Source: JALYYC01 sp963795805 (GTDB lineage Bacteria > Chloroflexota > Dormibacteria > CF-121). From it: 64,000 nt of DNA. Location: contig CAWCIV010000004.1 in the NCBI GenBank assembly GCA_963795805.1, positions 806,001 through 870,000 of the forward strand. The letters are read 5' to 3'. Position numbers and translations under genes: made by a program. This document shows, in pieces, positions 29,001-38,409 of the stretch. Below the pieces are notes generated by a model, which worked only from the letters and a program-made list of their open reading frames with translations, was not told where the DNA came from and ran no database searches. Every line of letters starts with the position of its first letter. Position 1 is the stretch's first letter.

Positions 29001-29485
29001 TCGAGTCGCAAAAGAGCGGACAGGCGGTCGAACTTCCGGCTGGGCTGAGTCTCGACCTTCCGCTGGAGCATTTCCTGCCGCGTGAGTACGTCCCGGACGA
29101 GAAGCTCCGGCTGCAGGTCTACCAGGAGCTGGCCGCGGTCGCGGACGAGGAGGGTCTCGAGGCCGCTGAAACGAACCTTGCCGACCGCTTCGGCAAGCCG
29201 CCTACGCCGGTCCGAAACCTCATCTACGCGCTGCGCGTGAAGTTGCTCGCCCGCCAGGCGGGTCTAACGGCGATCGAGACCGACGGCGACTGGTTGGTTC
29301 TGCGGCTGCCGGCAGACTGGTCGGGCGACCAAAGACGCCTCGAGGCGCAGTTCCGGTCGATCCTGCAGGTGCGTTTCGGCAAGGTCCGGATCTCGATGCG
29401 CCAGGCCGGCCCGCAATGGAAAGAGCGCCTGACCGAGGTCCTCGGCGAAATCGAGCGCCTCGGTCGGGTCGCGATCGCGGTCTAG
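26031..29485 (+). pseudogene. mfd: mfd broken by two +1 frameshifts (or sequence errors)
   Basis: The whole stretch encodes one Mfd of about 1150 residues, the usual length, but in three frames. Piece 1 (26031-about 26440) has the UvrB-like N-terminal part with FPAVETLPFDRLAPDEETV. Piece 2 (about 26440-26836) holds FTLKPGERYSLDDLVHRLATL and GEFSLRGGILDAYPP. Piece 3 (from about 26836) runs through AYFDGIEGFQSYLE to the end. Each step needs one base removed. The second lies in a run of five G (26833-26837); the first lies between 26403 and 26465. Either Mfd is decayed, translation recodes, or the sequence has two inserted bases. The protein sequence on both sides is well conserved, which favours error or very recent loss. 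Confidence 0.85.
26927..29485 (+). CDS. mfd: Mfd C-terminal motor region (longest intact frame of mfd)
   Basis: This uninterrupted 852-residue part of transcription-repair coupling factor carries the RNA-polymerase-interacting domain (FEPGDLIVHVDHGIGRFVG near 187-205), the RecG-like translocase with Walker A GDVGFGKTE at 337-345, DEEQRFG at 438-444, and HRMGLAQLYQLRGRVGR further on, then the TRCF C-terminal domain. Mfd removes stalled RNA polymerase and recruits UvrA. If the upstream frameshifts are real, this piece could only start internally (GTG at 26927) and would lack most of the UvrB-like module. See the spanning entry for the break points. Confidence 0.85.
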   Translation: MSIDARRNFAQALQRERELQDLVAVEVERGELPARLRTGLVPVAALQERSAGWRTLDVVRGDDEGAVDLGFEPIDAYAGRLDALAERVRTDARAKQRILIVTQQEARLRELLEDRDVYPAAGLLAWSHTPLMPGLIVLGSQPVAQGFRLPAAELDVYGDSDIFGGLRQRVRRGVIRARSATWKLEFEPGDLIVHVDHGIGRFVGMRLMGDSGQEREYMQLEYAEGDKLYVPVEHLERVQKYVGGGDAAPRLQRLGSGEWDRAKKKVRESVEEVAKDLLDLYSKRQLVEGHAYSADGPWQHELEQSFPYDETPDQIRVMAEIKIDMEDARPMDRLLAGDVGFGKTELAVRAAFKAVSDSKQVAVLVPTTVLAQQHFLTFSERFRPFPVKVDMLSRFRSDAEVKDTLRRLQTGEVDVVIGTHRLLQKDVQFRDLGLVVLDEEQRFGVMQKEKLKQLRASVDVLSLSATPIPRTLHMALAGIRDLSVIQTPPEERLPIKTFVTADEDDLIKEVIQRELQRGGQVFYVYNRVQTIRKAEERIKRLVPHARVLVGHGQMPETTLADVMVKFINREADVLVCSTIIESGLDIPNANTIVVIDAHRMGLAQLYQLRGRVGRAGQRAYAYFLYNPTRSFSENADKRLDVISELHDLGSGFKLALKDLEIRGAGNLLGTAQHGAIAAVGLELYNAMLRDAVESQKSGQAVELPAGLSLDLPLEHFLPREYVPDEKLRLQVYQELAAVADEEGLEAAETNLADRFGKPPTPVRNLIYALRVKLLARQAGLTAIETDGDWLVLRLPADWSGDQRRLEAQFRSILQVRFGKVRISMRQAGPQWKERLTEVLGEIERLGRVAIAV

Positions 29486-29529
29486 CTACACTACGGCCAG
29501 CCGACATCAGCCTTGCTGGAGGACACGTC

Positions 29530-29934
29530 GTGATCAAAGACTTCAAGACATTCCTGCTTCGCGGCAACATGGTCGACCTGGCGGTGGCGGTGGTAATCGG
29601 TGCCGCGTTTGGCGCCGTCGTGGCCGCGCTGGTGAAAGACCTGGTCACACCTCTGATCGCGGCGCTCTTCGGACAGCCTGACTTCTCCGCCCTGACTTTT
29701 ACGGCCAACCACAGCGTCTTCCGTTACGGCGACTTCCTCAACGTGGTCATCGCCTTTATCCTTGTCGCCGCCGCGGTCTTCTTCTTTGTCGTCGTGCCAG
29801 TCAATCGGTTGCTGGCCCGTTCCCGCCGTGAGCCGTCACCGGATCCGACGACGCGCAAATGCAGCGAATGCCTGAGCGACATCCCGGTTGGAGCGCGGCG
29901 CTGTGCTTTCTGCACCAGCCCCGTGGCGGTGTGA
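29530..29934 (+). CDS. mscL: Large-conductance mechanosensitive channel
   Basis: This 134-residue channel has the MscL N-terminus (KDFKTFLLRGNMVDLAVAVV), pore helix GAAFGAVV and second helix FLNVVIAFILVAAAVFFFVV. It opens under membrane tension to release osmolytes. The C-terminal tail after about 110 carries two CxxC pairs (KCSECL and RCAFC), a zinc-ribbon-like addition seen in MscL of several Terrabacteria and absent from E. coli MscL. It starts at GTG with GGAGGA upstream. Its stop overlaps the RidA gene by GTGA. Confidence 0.95.
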   Translation: MIKDFKTFLLRGNMVDLAVAVVIGAAFGAVVAALVKDLVTPLIAALFGQPDFSALTFTANHSVFRYGDFLNVVIAFILVAAAVFFFVVVPVNRLLARSRREPSPDPTTRKCSECLSDIPVGARRCAFCTSPVAV

Positions 29935-30320
29935 ACCGGCGCGTCGTCACCACCGGGCGGAAGTGGGAGCGCGTCGTTGGCTACGCGCGCGCCGTTCGAG
30001 TCGGCCCGGCGGTCGAGATCTCGGGTTGCGCGCCAACGGCTGACGACGGAACAACCGTCGGCGAGGGTGACGTCTACGAACAGACCCGCCAGTGCCTGCG
30101 CATCATTGCCGAGGCCCTCGACGCGGTCGGCGCCGGCCTCGAGGATGTCACCCGCACCCGCATCTTCACCACCGTGCCGAGGCGCTGGCGGCTGATCGGC
30201 AAGGCGCACGGCGAGGTCTTCGCCGCAATCAAACCGGTGACGTCGATCATCGGGGTGCGCGGATTCATCGACCCGAAGTGGTTGGTGGAGATCGAGGCGA
30301 CCGCGTTTGCGCTCGACTAG
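29931..30320 (+). CDS. RidA-family (YjgF/UK114) protein
   Basis: This 129-residue protein has the Rid-family fold with GYARAVRVGPAVEISGCAP at the N-terminus and DVTRTRIFTT in the centre. Canonical RidA deaminates reactive enamines and imines using an Arg in a conserved C-terminal motif; here the corresponding region is IGVRGFIDPKWLVEIEATA, more like the Rid4-7 subgroups, so deaminase activity is not assured. GTG start in a GTGA overlap with mscL; the next gene overlaps its end by 14 bp. Confidence 0.82.
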   Translation: MNRRVVTTGRKWERVVGYARAVRVGPAVEISGCAPTADDGTTVGEGDVYEQTRQCLRIIAEALDAVGAGLEDVTRTRIFTTVPRRWRLIGKAHGEVFAAIKPVTSIIGVRGFIDPKWLVEIEATAFALD

Positions 30321-31518
30321 CGGCCGGGCGCGGACGGCACTCTGGGGGATCATCGCGGCTGTCTTCATCAATGGCACGGCTGTCGGGTCCGTCCTGCCGA
30401 TCTTGCCGCTCTTTTTACGGGAGCGCGGCGGTTCGTACACCATGGTCGGGGTCATCGTCGGCGCCAACCTCGTCGCCCAGTTCATCGGGCAGTATCCGGC
30501 GGGCCGCCTCTCCGACCGAGTCGGCCGCCGGCCGCTGATGGTTGGCGGCCTACTGCTGTCCGGCGCGGCGATCGCCGCCTTCGCCCTGCCCCTGTCGATT
30601 GGCTGGTTGATCGCCTTGCGCTTCGCGCAGGGGTTGGGAGCGGCCTGCTTCCGGCCTGGGTCGCGCGCCGTCGTCGCGGATCTGGTGCCCGCGTCGGAAC
30701 GCGGGATTGCCTACGGGTGGATGGCCGGCGCGGACCTCTCCGGCCTGATCGTTGGGCCCGCACTGGGCGGCGTTTTGGCTGTCTTTGGCCGGCGAACGGT
30801 GTTCGAGATCACGGGCGTGGGGCTCCTGCTGGCGGCGGTTGTCGTCGCCGTGGCGCTCGAATCACATCGGCCGCCTGCGGTGGACCCAGGCTCGCGGCCC
30901 GTCCAGACCCCGGCCGTCCTTCGCGCCGGCGCGGCTGCGGTCCGAGGGCTGGTGATGCTGTCGTTGGGGATCGGCTTTGTCTACGGCGTCTACAACGTCA
31001 TCTGGAGTCTGTTCATGAAGACATTGGGGGCGAGCGACTGGGTGGTCGGCCTCTCGTTCACGCTCTTCGCCCTGCCCCTGGTCCTGACCGCGCCACTCGC
31101 CGGCTGGGCTTCGGATCACTTCGACCGTCGCTGGCTGGCGGTCGGCGGAACCGCAACGACGGCGCTCCTCGCGCCCATCTATCCCTTCCTGACGAGCATT
31201 CCAGCGGTGATCGGTTTAGGCGTCGTCGAAGGGAGCAGCGCGGCTTTCGCCGAACCGTCGATCAACGCCTTCTTGATGAGCGCCGTCCCCGCGGACCAAC
31301 GCGGACGGGCGGTCGGCACCGTCGGAACGGCAGAGTCGGCCGCGAAGGCAGTTGGGGCGCTGATCGGCGGCGCGCTCTTCGGGCTCGGGGTTTGGGTCCC
31401 ATTTGTCCTTTCGGGCGTTGTCGGCCTGGCCGTGATCGCGCTCGGATTGCCCTCGCTTCGAGCGGCCGGCCGGGACATTGCCGTGGTGCATGCCCCGGCG
31501 GTGGCGGCGGATGGCTAG
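30307..31518 (+). CDS. MFS transporter (drug:H+ antiporter-like)
   Basis: This 403-residue protein has 12 predicted helices, the loop 2-3 motif GRLSDRVGRRPLMVGG and the helix-4 RFAQGLGAACFRPGSRAVVADL, both typical of MFS efflux-type carriers. The substrate is unknown. It starts at TTG inside the ridA 3' end and ends 8 bp into mazG, so mscL, ridA, this gene and mazG form one transcription unit. The second half contains the matching WASDHFDRRWLAVGG loop. Confidence 0.82.
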   Translation: MRSTSGRARTALWGIIAAVFINGTAVGSVLPILPLFLRERGGSYTMVGVIVGANLVAQFIGQYPAGRLSDRVGRRPLMVGGLLLSGAAIAAFALPLSIGWLIALRFAQGLGAACFRPGSRAVVADLVPASERGIAYGWMAGADLSGLIVGPALGGVLAVFGRRTVFEITGVGLLLAAVVVAVALESHRPPAVDPGSRPVQTPAVLRAGAAAVRGLVMLSLGIGFVYGVYNVIWSLFMKTLGASDWVVGLSFTLFALPLVLTAPLAGWASDHFDRRWLAVGGTATTALLAPIYPFLTSIPAVIGLGVVEGSSAAFAEPSINAFLMSAVPADQRGRAVGTVGTAESAAKAVGALIGGALFGLGVWVPFVLSGVVGLAVIALGLPSLRAAGRDIAVVHAPAVAADG

Positions 31519-32281
31519 CGATCCGCTGGCGCGACTCGCCGCGCTCATCGAGGTGGTCCACCGGCTCAGGGCGCCGGGCGGCTGTCCCTGGGACCGCGAA
31601 CAGACCCACCGCTCGCTGCGCGCGACGATGCTCGAAGAGGCCTACGAGGTGCTCGAAGCGATCGACGAGAACGAGTCCACGAGGCTCCGCGATGAGCTCG
31701 GCGACGTTTTGCTCCAGGTCCTGATGCAGGCGGAGATTGCCGACGAATCCAGTGAGTTTTCCCTTGGCGACGTCGCGGACGCGGTCCGGGAGAAGCTGGT
31801 CCGGCGGCACCCGCACGTCTTTTCGACCACCCGGGTTTCGGGGTCCGACGAGGTGCTGCGCAACTGGGATGCGCTCAAGGCGACCGAATACGGCCGGACC
31901 TCCGCGCTCGATGGCGTCCAGCGCTCGCTTCCGGCGCTCCAGTGGGCCTGGTCGCTGCAACGTCGGGCCGCCAACGTGGGTTTTGACTGGCCGGACGTCG
32001 AAGGCGCCCTGGAAAAGGTCCCGGAGGAGCTCGAGGAGTTGCGCCAGGCGGCGACCCCTGCGGAGCGTGAGGCGGAGTTCGGCGACCTCCTCTTCACCAT
32101 GGTCAATGTGGCCCGCAAAATGGGCATGAATCCGGAGGACGCTCTCCGCCACGCCACCGCCCGCTTCGAGGCCCGGTTCCGGCTCGTGGAGGCGGCAACC
32201 CGGGCCGACGGCCGGGTTCTGGCCGAGATGCCGATGGAGGAGCTGGATCGGTATTGGGAGGCCGCCAAACAAGGGAAATGA
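31511..32281 (+). CDS. mazG: Nucleoside triphosphate pyrophosphohydrolase MazG
   Basis: This 256-residue all-alpha NTP pyrophosphatase hydrolyses (d)NTPs and aberrant nucleotides. The first MazG domain shows GGCPWDREQTHRSLR followed by EEAYEVLEAI and the EExxD-type RDELGDVLLQV; a second MazG repeat has EELEELR and EFGDLLFTMVN. This is the tandem form as in E. coli MazG and the C-terminal part of B. subtilis YabN, which lies in the same place relative to divIC. The ATG is 8 bp inside the MFS gene. Confidence 0.95.
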   Translation: MASDPLARLAALIEVVHRLRAPGGCPWDREQTHRSLRATMLEEAYEVLEAIDENESTRLRDELGDVLLQVLMQAEIADESSEFSLGDVADAVREKLVRRHPHVFSTTRVSGSDEVLRNWDALKATEYGRTSALDGVQRSLPALQWAWSLQRRAANVGFDWPDVEGALEKVPEELEELRQAATPAEREAEFGDLLFTMVNVARKMGMNPEDALRHATARFEARFRLVEAATRADGRVLAEMPMEELDRYWEAAKQGK

Positions 32282-32303
32282 GATGCCTGGCGAGTTGACT
32301 GCC

Positions 32304-32332
32304 TTGCCAACCGGCGGGTGGGCCCCTATAAT
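32304..32332 (+). promoter_or_regulatory. Sigma-70 promoter for divIC
   Basis: TTGCCA (32304-32309), a 17-bp spacer and a perfect TATAAT (32327-32332) give one of the strongest promoters in the window. The expected start of transcription is near 32339, which excludes in-frame starts upstream of it and leaves TTG at 32384 for the gene. Confidence 0.75.
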
Positions 32333-32383
32333 CCAGTCCGTTTTCGGGCCGGCTTTGAATTTGCAACGATCCCAGATCACGTC

Positions 32384-32803
32384 TTGAGCACTCCAGCGTC
32401 AAAAGCCTCGCGCGCGAAGGTCCATTTGGCCGCGCCCGATCGCTTGATCTGGATCGTGGTGGGGGCCATCGTCGTCTGGGGAGTGTGGGCCTTTGGCTCG
32501 GAGCTGATGCTGAATTTGCGACTGAATCACGAGGTACAGGCCCTGCGGGCGGGCAATGCCCAGCTGGCGGTCGTCAACGCCGAGACCACCAGGCAGCTCG
32601 CGGTCGCGAGCTCACCCGGCGCGATGGAGGAGGCCGCCCGCAAGCAAGGTTTCACTCGAGCCGGGGAGTCGGTTTATGTCATCGTTAAGCCGAGCCCGGC
32701 CGTGGCCCAGCCGTCGGCGGCACCGAGTTCGGGTCCGGCCAACAAGCAGGTCGGTGGAGTCGTCTCGGCGGTTGAAAAGTGGTGGCAGAGCTTATGGCGT
32801 TAG
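32384..32803 (+). CDS. divIC: FtsB/DivIC-type cell-division protein
   Basis: This 139-residue bitopic protein has a short basic cytosolic N-terminus, one helix (LIWIVVGAIVVWGVWAFG), a coiled coil (LNLRLNHEVQALRAGNAQLAVVNAETT cut by turns) and the FtsB/DivIC end motif EEAARKQGFTRAGESVYVI. It belongs to the FtsL-FtsB-FtsQ divisome complex. A Pro/Ala/Ser-rich tail of about 40 residues follows. TTG is chosen because the promoter upstream starts transcription near 32339. Gene order mazG-divIC-yabR matches B. subtilis. Confidence 0.82.
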   Translation: MSTPASKASRAKVHLAAPDRLIWIVVGAIVVWGVWAFGSELMLNLRLNHEVQALRAGNAQLAVVNAETTRQLAVASSPGAMEEAARKQGFTRAGESVYVIVKPSPAVAQPSAAPSSGPANKQVGGVVSAVEKWWQSLWR

Positions 32804-32820
32804 GAGGGATCGTGGGCTAG

Positions 32821-33267
32821 GTGGCAGTAACGCCGGGGACGGTGGTGGAAGGGACCGTCGTAGGGATTACGAATTTCGGAGCATTCGTCCAGATCGAGGG
32901 AGCCGGAACCGGGCTGGTTCATATTTCAGAGATCGCGAACGAGTACGTCCGCGATGTCAACACCCACCTGAAAATGAACGAGAAGATCAAGGTCAAAGTC
33001 CTCAACGTGGACGCGACCAACGGCAAGATGGATCTCTCGCTCAAGCAGGCAGCCGCGGCCGCTGATGGCGCCACCGCGACCGCCCCCATGGGACCGCCGG
33101 TGCTCCCACGCTCCTACCGCCGCGGCGGGCGAGGAAAGCGGGAACTGCCCGAGGGGGCGGACCCGGTGTTCGAGGAGAAGCTTTCCAAGTTCATGAAGAC
33201 CAGCGAGGAGCGCCTGCTGGACATCAAGCGCAACCTCGAGGCGAAGCGCGGCGGCCGCTTCAAGTAG
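32821..33267 (+). CDS. S1-domain RNA-binding protein, YabR-like
   Basis: This 148-residue protein has a single N-terminal S1 domain (about 1-72, with GTVVEGTVVGITNFGAFVQI and GLVHISEIA) and a basic C-terminal tail rich in Arg, Lys and Glu. It is the general-stress/YabR type of S1 protein, probably ribosome- or RNA-associated. GTG start, 17 bp after divIC, with AGGAGG inside the upstream stop region. Position between divIC and tRNA-fMet is as in B. subtilis. Confidence 0.9.
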   Translation: MAVTPGTVVEGTVVGITNFGAFVQIEGAGTGLVHISEIANEYVRDVNTHLKMNEKIKVKVLNVDATNGKMDLSLKQAAAAADGATATAPMGPPVLPRSYRRGGRGKRELPEGADPVFEEKLSKFMKTSEERLLDIKRNLEAKRGGRFK

Positions 33268-33283
33268 GAAGCGTGCCGGCGGC

Positions 33284-33313
33284 TTGACGGGGGGATCAGA
33301 CCGCGCCTAGAAT
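33284..33313 (+). promoter_or_regulatory. Promoter of tRNA-fMet
   Basis: TTGACG (33284-33289) and TAGAAT (33308-33313) with an 18-bp spacer lie just upstream of the tRNA. Transcription would start about 20 nt before the mature 5' end. Confidence 0.65.
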
Positions 33314-33340
33314 GACCCTCTCGCCTCAGTGGAGGCTGCG

Positions 33341-33415
33341 TGCGGCGTGGAGCAGTGGAAGCTCGTTGGGCTCATAACCCAAAGGTCGGCAGTTCGAATC
33401 TGCCCGCCGCAACCA
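33341..33415 (+). tRNA. tRNA-fMet (CAT), initiator
   Basis: A complete cloverleaf with encoded CCA: acceptor TGCGGCG/CGCCGCA, D stem GAGC/GCTC, anticodon stem TTGGG/CCCAA with loop CTCATAA, and T arm GGCAG-TTCGAAT-CTGCC. Three consecutive G-C pairs next to the anticodon loop mark an initiator. The first acceptor pair is a weak T-A rather than the usual C-A mismatch, still compatible with formylation. It follows yabR as in B. subtilis. Confidence 0.92.
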
Positions 33416-33426
33416 TACAACTCAAC

Positions 33427-33457
33427 GGAGGATCCCAGTCGGGTCCTCCTTTTTTTG
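33427..33457 (+). terminator. Intrinsic terminator after tRNA-fMet
   Basis: A strong stem GGAGGATCCC/GGGTCCTCC with one bulged base and a 4-nt loop is followed by eight T residues (33449-33456... ). It ends the divIC-yabR-tRNA or tRNA transcript and faces the convergent methyltransferase gene. Confidence 0.88.
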
Positions 33458-33459
33458 CC

Positions 33460-34209
33460 TCAGCGGGCGGTCAGCACTGCCCACTCCGATCGCTGGTGCA
33501 TGATCACCCCCCGGTCGCGCGCCAGCAACTCCTCCAGCTGCTGGAGGCCGAGCCGGTACTCGAGCGGTGGCAGCATCGCCAGGGTCGAGATGTAGCGTCC
33601 CCGGACCCGGTCCACGACGTCCGCGATCGGCAGCATGCGCTCCTCCTCCCGGATCTCGACCGCCACCTCGGCGAAGCCGGTGCGGTGCAACTCTCGTTCA
33701 AGGACGGCAATCGGGGCGAATCGCGGCAGATCGATCACTGGAATGCTGGGAAAGTAGGGGTTGAGGTAGAAGCCCCGAACGTGCGCGGGCGTGAAGGTCC
33801 ACAGGCACAGCCGGCCACCGGGTCGAAGGATCCGCCGGGCCTCCCGGAAGGCCGCCCCACGCCGCTTCAGCAGGTGCGCCACCATCACCATCGCCGTCAG
33901 GGCGGCGTCGCCGTCCGGGACCGGCAGCCGGTAGGCGGTGCCAAGCCGCCAGTCGACGCGGCCGGCTCCATCCTTCGCCCGCCCGACCTCCAGCATGCGT
34001 GCCTCGGAGTCGACGCCGATCACCCGCGCCGGGGTCAACGCTGCCAACGGCAGCGTGATCCGTCCGGTGCCACAGCCGACCTCGACCACAACGTCCTCCG
34101 CGTGCAGCCCGGCCCCACTCACCATCCGCGTCAGCCGGTCCTGGTCGCCGGGTGAGAGCGGCCGCAGCGCGTCGTACCGGGGCGCGATCTCGGCAAACGA
34201 GGGCGACAT
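33460..34209 (-). CDS. Class I SAM-dependent methyltransferase (UbiE-like)
   Basis: This 249-residue enzyme has VVVEVGCGTGRITLPL (motif I, about 40-55), VIGVDSEARMLEVGR and a post-motif LRPGGRLCLWTFTP, the methyltransf_11 pattern of small-molecule methyltransferases. No signal peptide. The C-terminal third is specific and gives no substrate. It is alone on the minus strand between the two tRNA genes, at the place where B. subtilis carries spoIIE-yabS-yabT. Confidence 0.8.
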   Translation of the reverse strand: MSPSFAEIAPRYDALRPLSPGDQDRLTRMVSGAGLHAEDVVVEVGCGTGRITLPLAALTPARVIGVDSEARMLEVGRAKDGAGRVDWRLGTAYRLPVPDGDAALTAMVMVAHLLKRRGAAFREARRILRPGGRLCLWTFTPAHVRGFYLNPYFPSIPVIDLPRFAPIAVLERELHRTGFAEVAVEIREEERMLPIADVVDRVRGRYISTLAMLPPLEYRLGLQQLEELLARDRGVIMHQRSEWAVLTAR

Positions 34210-34212
34210 CCT

Positions 34213-34221
34213 TGCTAAACT
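34213..34221 (+). promoter_or_regulatory. Extended -10 promoter of tRNA-Met
   Basis: TGCTAAACT is an extended -10 (TGN plus TAAACT), with the transcription start expected about 10 nt before the tRNA. No -35 is seen. The same TGC-TA-ACT form occurs upstream of rpsA. Confidence 0.45.
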
Positions 34222-34237
34222 AACCGATGCGCTACGG

Positions 34238-34309
34238 GGCGGAGTAGCTCAGTGGTAGAGCAACCGGCCCATACCCGGTATGTCGCAAGTTCGATCCTTG
34301 CCTCCGCCA
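34238..34309 (+). tRNA. tRNA-Met (CAT), elongator
   Basis: Cloverleaf with acceptor GGCGGAG/CTCCGCC, D stem GCTC/GAGC, anticodon stem ACCGG/CCGGT around loop CCCATAC, and T arm GCAAG-TTCGATC-CTTGC. CCA is not encoded. The anticodon CAT fits Met; a tRNA-Ile2 (lysidine) identity is possible from the anticodon alone but the body looks like elongator Met. Position 33 is C instead of the near-universal U. It is followed within 10 bp by tilS. Confidence 0.85.
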
Positions 34310-34319
34310 CATTCGAGTG

Positions 34320-35504
34320 ATGCTCCGAACCTACGTGGCCTCGGCGATTCGCCGGCATCGTATCTTCCAGCCCGGCGAGCGGGTGCTGGTCGCGGTGTCC
34401 GGCGGACCCGACTCGGTTGCCCTGCTGTCGATCCTGCGCTCCCTCACGCCATCGATTCCTCTGCATCTGGCCGTCGCCCATTTCGATCACGGGTGGCGGC
34501 CGGATAGCGAGTCCGACGCCCGCTTCGTCGAGGAGCTGTCCCGGGGCTGGGGTTACGCGACCGTCCTCGGTCGTGCGCAGTCCGACCTGCCGCACACCGA
34601 GGCTGCCGCGCGTCGTGCCCGTTACGCGTTCCTGCGCGAGGCCGCCACCCGGACCACCAGCGGCGCGATCGCGCTCGGCCACACGCGGGACGACCAGGTC
34701 GAGACGCTGCTGCTGCATCTGCTACGGGGCAGCGGCTCGCGTGGTTTGGCCGGGATGCGATATCGAATGGCCGACCTCGCCCGTCCGCTGCTCGACGTCG
34801 ATCGGGCGGTGATCGAGCGCTATCTGCACGCCGAAGGGCTCACGCCGCGACGTGATCCGAGCAACGAGGATCCGCGCTTCGCCCGCAACCGAATCCGCCA
34901 GGTCGTCCTACCCGCCATCGACGCCTTCAATCCCGCGGCGCGACGGTTGCTGGCGCAGACGGCGGCCATTCTCGGCGAGGAGGACCGGCTACTGGAGGAG
35001 CAGGTCGACCAGGGGAGCGCGGCCATCGCCGGTGACCGCGCCGCCTTCCAGGCGCTCCCGCTTGCGATCCAGCGCCGCCTTTCGCGCCGCCGGCACGGGC
35101 CGGACGGGTTCGAGGCGACGGAGGCGCGCCGGCGAAGCGACGACCCGGCGACGCCGGACGCCGTAACGCCAGGACGGCTTGTGGTCTCGACCTGTCGGTG
35201 CGACCCGGCAGGCTTCAAGGCCCGCGACGCGGTCGGCCACCTCGATGCCGACCGGGTCCAATTGCCACTCCGGGTTGGCAGCCGCAATCCCGGCGATCGG
35301 ATGCAGCCGCTCGGAATGGCTTCCACCAAGCGGCTTCAGGACATCCTCGTCGATGCCCGCGTGCCGCGACTGATGCGCGACCGCCTGCCGATCGTCTCCG
35401 ATCGCGAGGAGATCGTCTGGATCCCGTCCGTGACGGTCGCCGAAAACAAGCGGGTCACCGGCCGGACGCAGCGCCAGTTACATCTCGAAATTGCCTCACT
35501 TTGA
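34320..35504 (+). CDS. tilS: tRNA(Ile)-lysidine synthase
   Basis: TilS converts C34 of tRNA-Ile2(CAT) to lysidine, letting it read AUA. The PP-loop motif SGGPDS is at 27-32, followed by HFDHGWR and LGHTRDDQVETLLLHLLRGSG, and the C-terminal TilS domain has GDRMQPLGM and KRLQDILVDARVPRLMRDRLP. Its 394 residues are at the short end. The stretch around 240-300 is Arg-rich and poorly conserved; the frame is correct on both sides. ATG used; a GTG one codon earlier is possible. The tRNA-tilS-ftsH order matches Bacillus except that hprT is absent. Confidence 0.93.
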   Translation: MLRTYVASAIRRHRIFQPGERVLVAVSGGPDSVALLSILRSLTPSIPLHLAVAHFDHGWRPDSESDARFVEELSRGWGYATVLGRAQSDLPHTEAAARRARYAFLREAATRTTSGAIALGHTRDDQVETLLLHLLRGSGSRGLAGMRYRMADLARPLLDVDRAVIERYLHAEGLTPRRDPSNEDPRFARNRIRQVVLPAIDAFNPAARRLLAQTAAILGEEDRLLEEQVDQGSAAIAGDRAAFQALPLAIQRRLSRRRHGPDGFEATEARRRSDDPATPDAVTPGRLVVSTCRCDPAGFKARDAVGHLDADRVQLPLRVGSRNPGDRMQPLGMASTKRLQDILVDARVPRLMRDRLPIVSDREEIVWIPSVTVAENKRVTGRTQRQLHLEIASL

Positions 35505-35551
35505 TCTCATTTAGCAAGTGGTCCGACGTGGAAGGAATTCGAAAAACCCGG

Positions 35552-35560
35552 TGTTACAAT
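35552..35560 (+). promoter_or_regulatory. Extended -10 promoter of ftsH
   Basis: TGTTACAAT is a TGN-extended -10 (TACAAT), 11 bp before the ftsH ATG, so the leader would be about 5 nt and translation effectively leaderless. No clear -35. Confidence 0.5.
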
Positions 35561-35571
35561 GAGCGGCGCCA

Positions 35572-37500
<1,929 letters not shown>

Positions 37501-37578
37501 CCCTTCCGGACCGTAAGGTTCCTGCGCTAAGATTCGCGACAGCGCCCGCTTGGATCCCTAAAGACCGAGACGGAAACC

Positions 37579-38409
37579 ATGCAGAGACCGACTATCGCCA
37601 TCATCGGCCCCGGCCGCGCCGGGTCAGCGCTTGGGCGCGCCCTGTACCGCGGCGGCTATGCGATTGCCGCAATTGGCGGCCGGAACCCGGAGAGCGTCAC
37701 CAGCCTGGCCGAGGAGCTGCGGTCTTACGCGTGCCCAACCCCGGTCAGCGCGCTCGAGTTGGCCGACCTGACCCTGCTGGCGGTCCCCGATGACGTCATC
37801 GGCGACGTGGCCGCCGCGATGGCCATCAAGCTCGCATCCGGCGGCGGCAAGGCGGCCGTCCATCTCAGCGGCGCCCAGGGCCGCGACCCGCTGCAGCCGC
37901 TGGCCAACGCGGGGGTCCGGACCGGCGTCTTCCATCCGCTCCAGACGTTCCGTCGCGGCGTCGAGGCCGCGCGCAACGTGCCTGGGAGCTACATCGGCAT
38001 CGACGCGGATCCGCCGCTTCGGAGTCAGCTCCTGGCGATGGCCGGCGATCTCGGCGGCCACGCCTTTGACCTGGCTGGCATCGATCGAGCCCTCTACCAC
38101 GCGGCCGCGGTGTTCGCGGCGAATTATCCCGTGATGCTTGTCGCGGAAGCCGCGGCGCTCGCCCGGGAGGCCGGGCTCGACCAGGAGGCGGCGGAACGGG
38201 GCATGACAACCTTGCTCGCCGGCGCGGTCGCCAACCTGCAGAACACGAACCCTGATGAAGCGCTCACGGGCCCCGCGGCGCGTGGCGACCTGGGCACCAT
38301 CGAGCGCCACCTGGAGTCGCTCAAGAACGACCCCGAGCTGCAACGCCTGTACCGGTTGCTCGCGGACCGCGCCATGAGACTGGCGAAGAAGAACAAGGAG
38401 GCGGCATGA
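37579..38409 (+). CDS. Rossmann and DUF2520 domain oxidoreductase-like protein
   Basis: This 276-residue protein has an N-terminal NAD(P)-binding motif IAIIGPGRAGSALGRALYRGG (split: IIGPGRAGS at 8-16), VPDDVI near 74 and the DUF2520 domain after about 130 with HPLQTF and ALYHAAAVFAANYPV. The family resembles ketopantoate/6-phosphogluconate dehydrogenase-like reductases and often sits before panB-panC, where it may supply ketopantoate reductase activity. No panE is visible in the window, so it is a candidate for that step. Its stop overlaps panB by ATGA. Confidence 0.82.
   Translation: MQRPTIAIIGPGRAGSALGRALYRGGYAIAAIGGRNPESVTSLAEELRSYACPTPVSALELADLTLLAVPDDVIGDVAAAMAIKLASGGGKAAVHLSGAQGRDPLQPLANAGVRTGVFHPLQTFRRGVEAARNVPGSYIGIDADPPLRSQLLAMAGDLGGHAFDLAGIDRALYHAAAVFAANYPVMLVAEAAALAREAGLDQEAAERGMTTLLAGAVANLQNTNPDEALTGPAARGDLGTIERHLESLKNDPELQRLYRLLADRAMRLAKKNKEAA

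Noticed and set aside
35030..35220. Frameshift in tilS
   Set aside because: The Arg-rich, poorly conserved stretch looks odd, but family sequence on both sides is in the same frame, so no shift is called.
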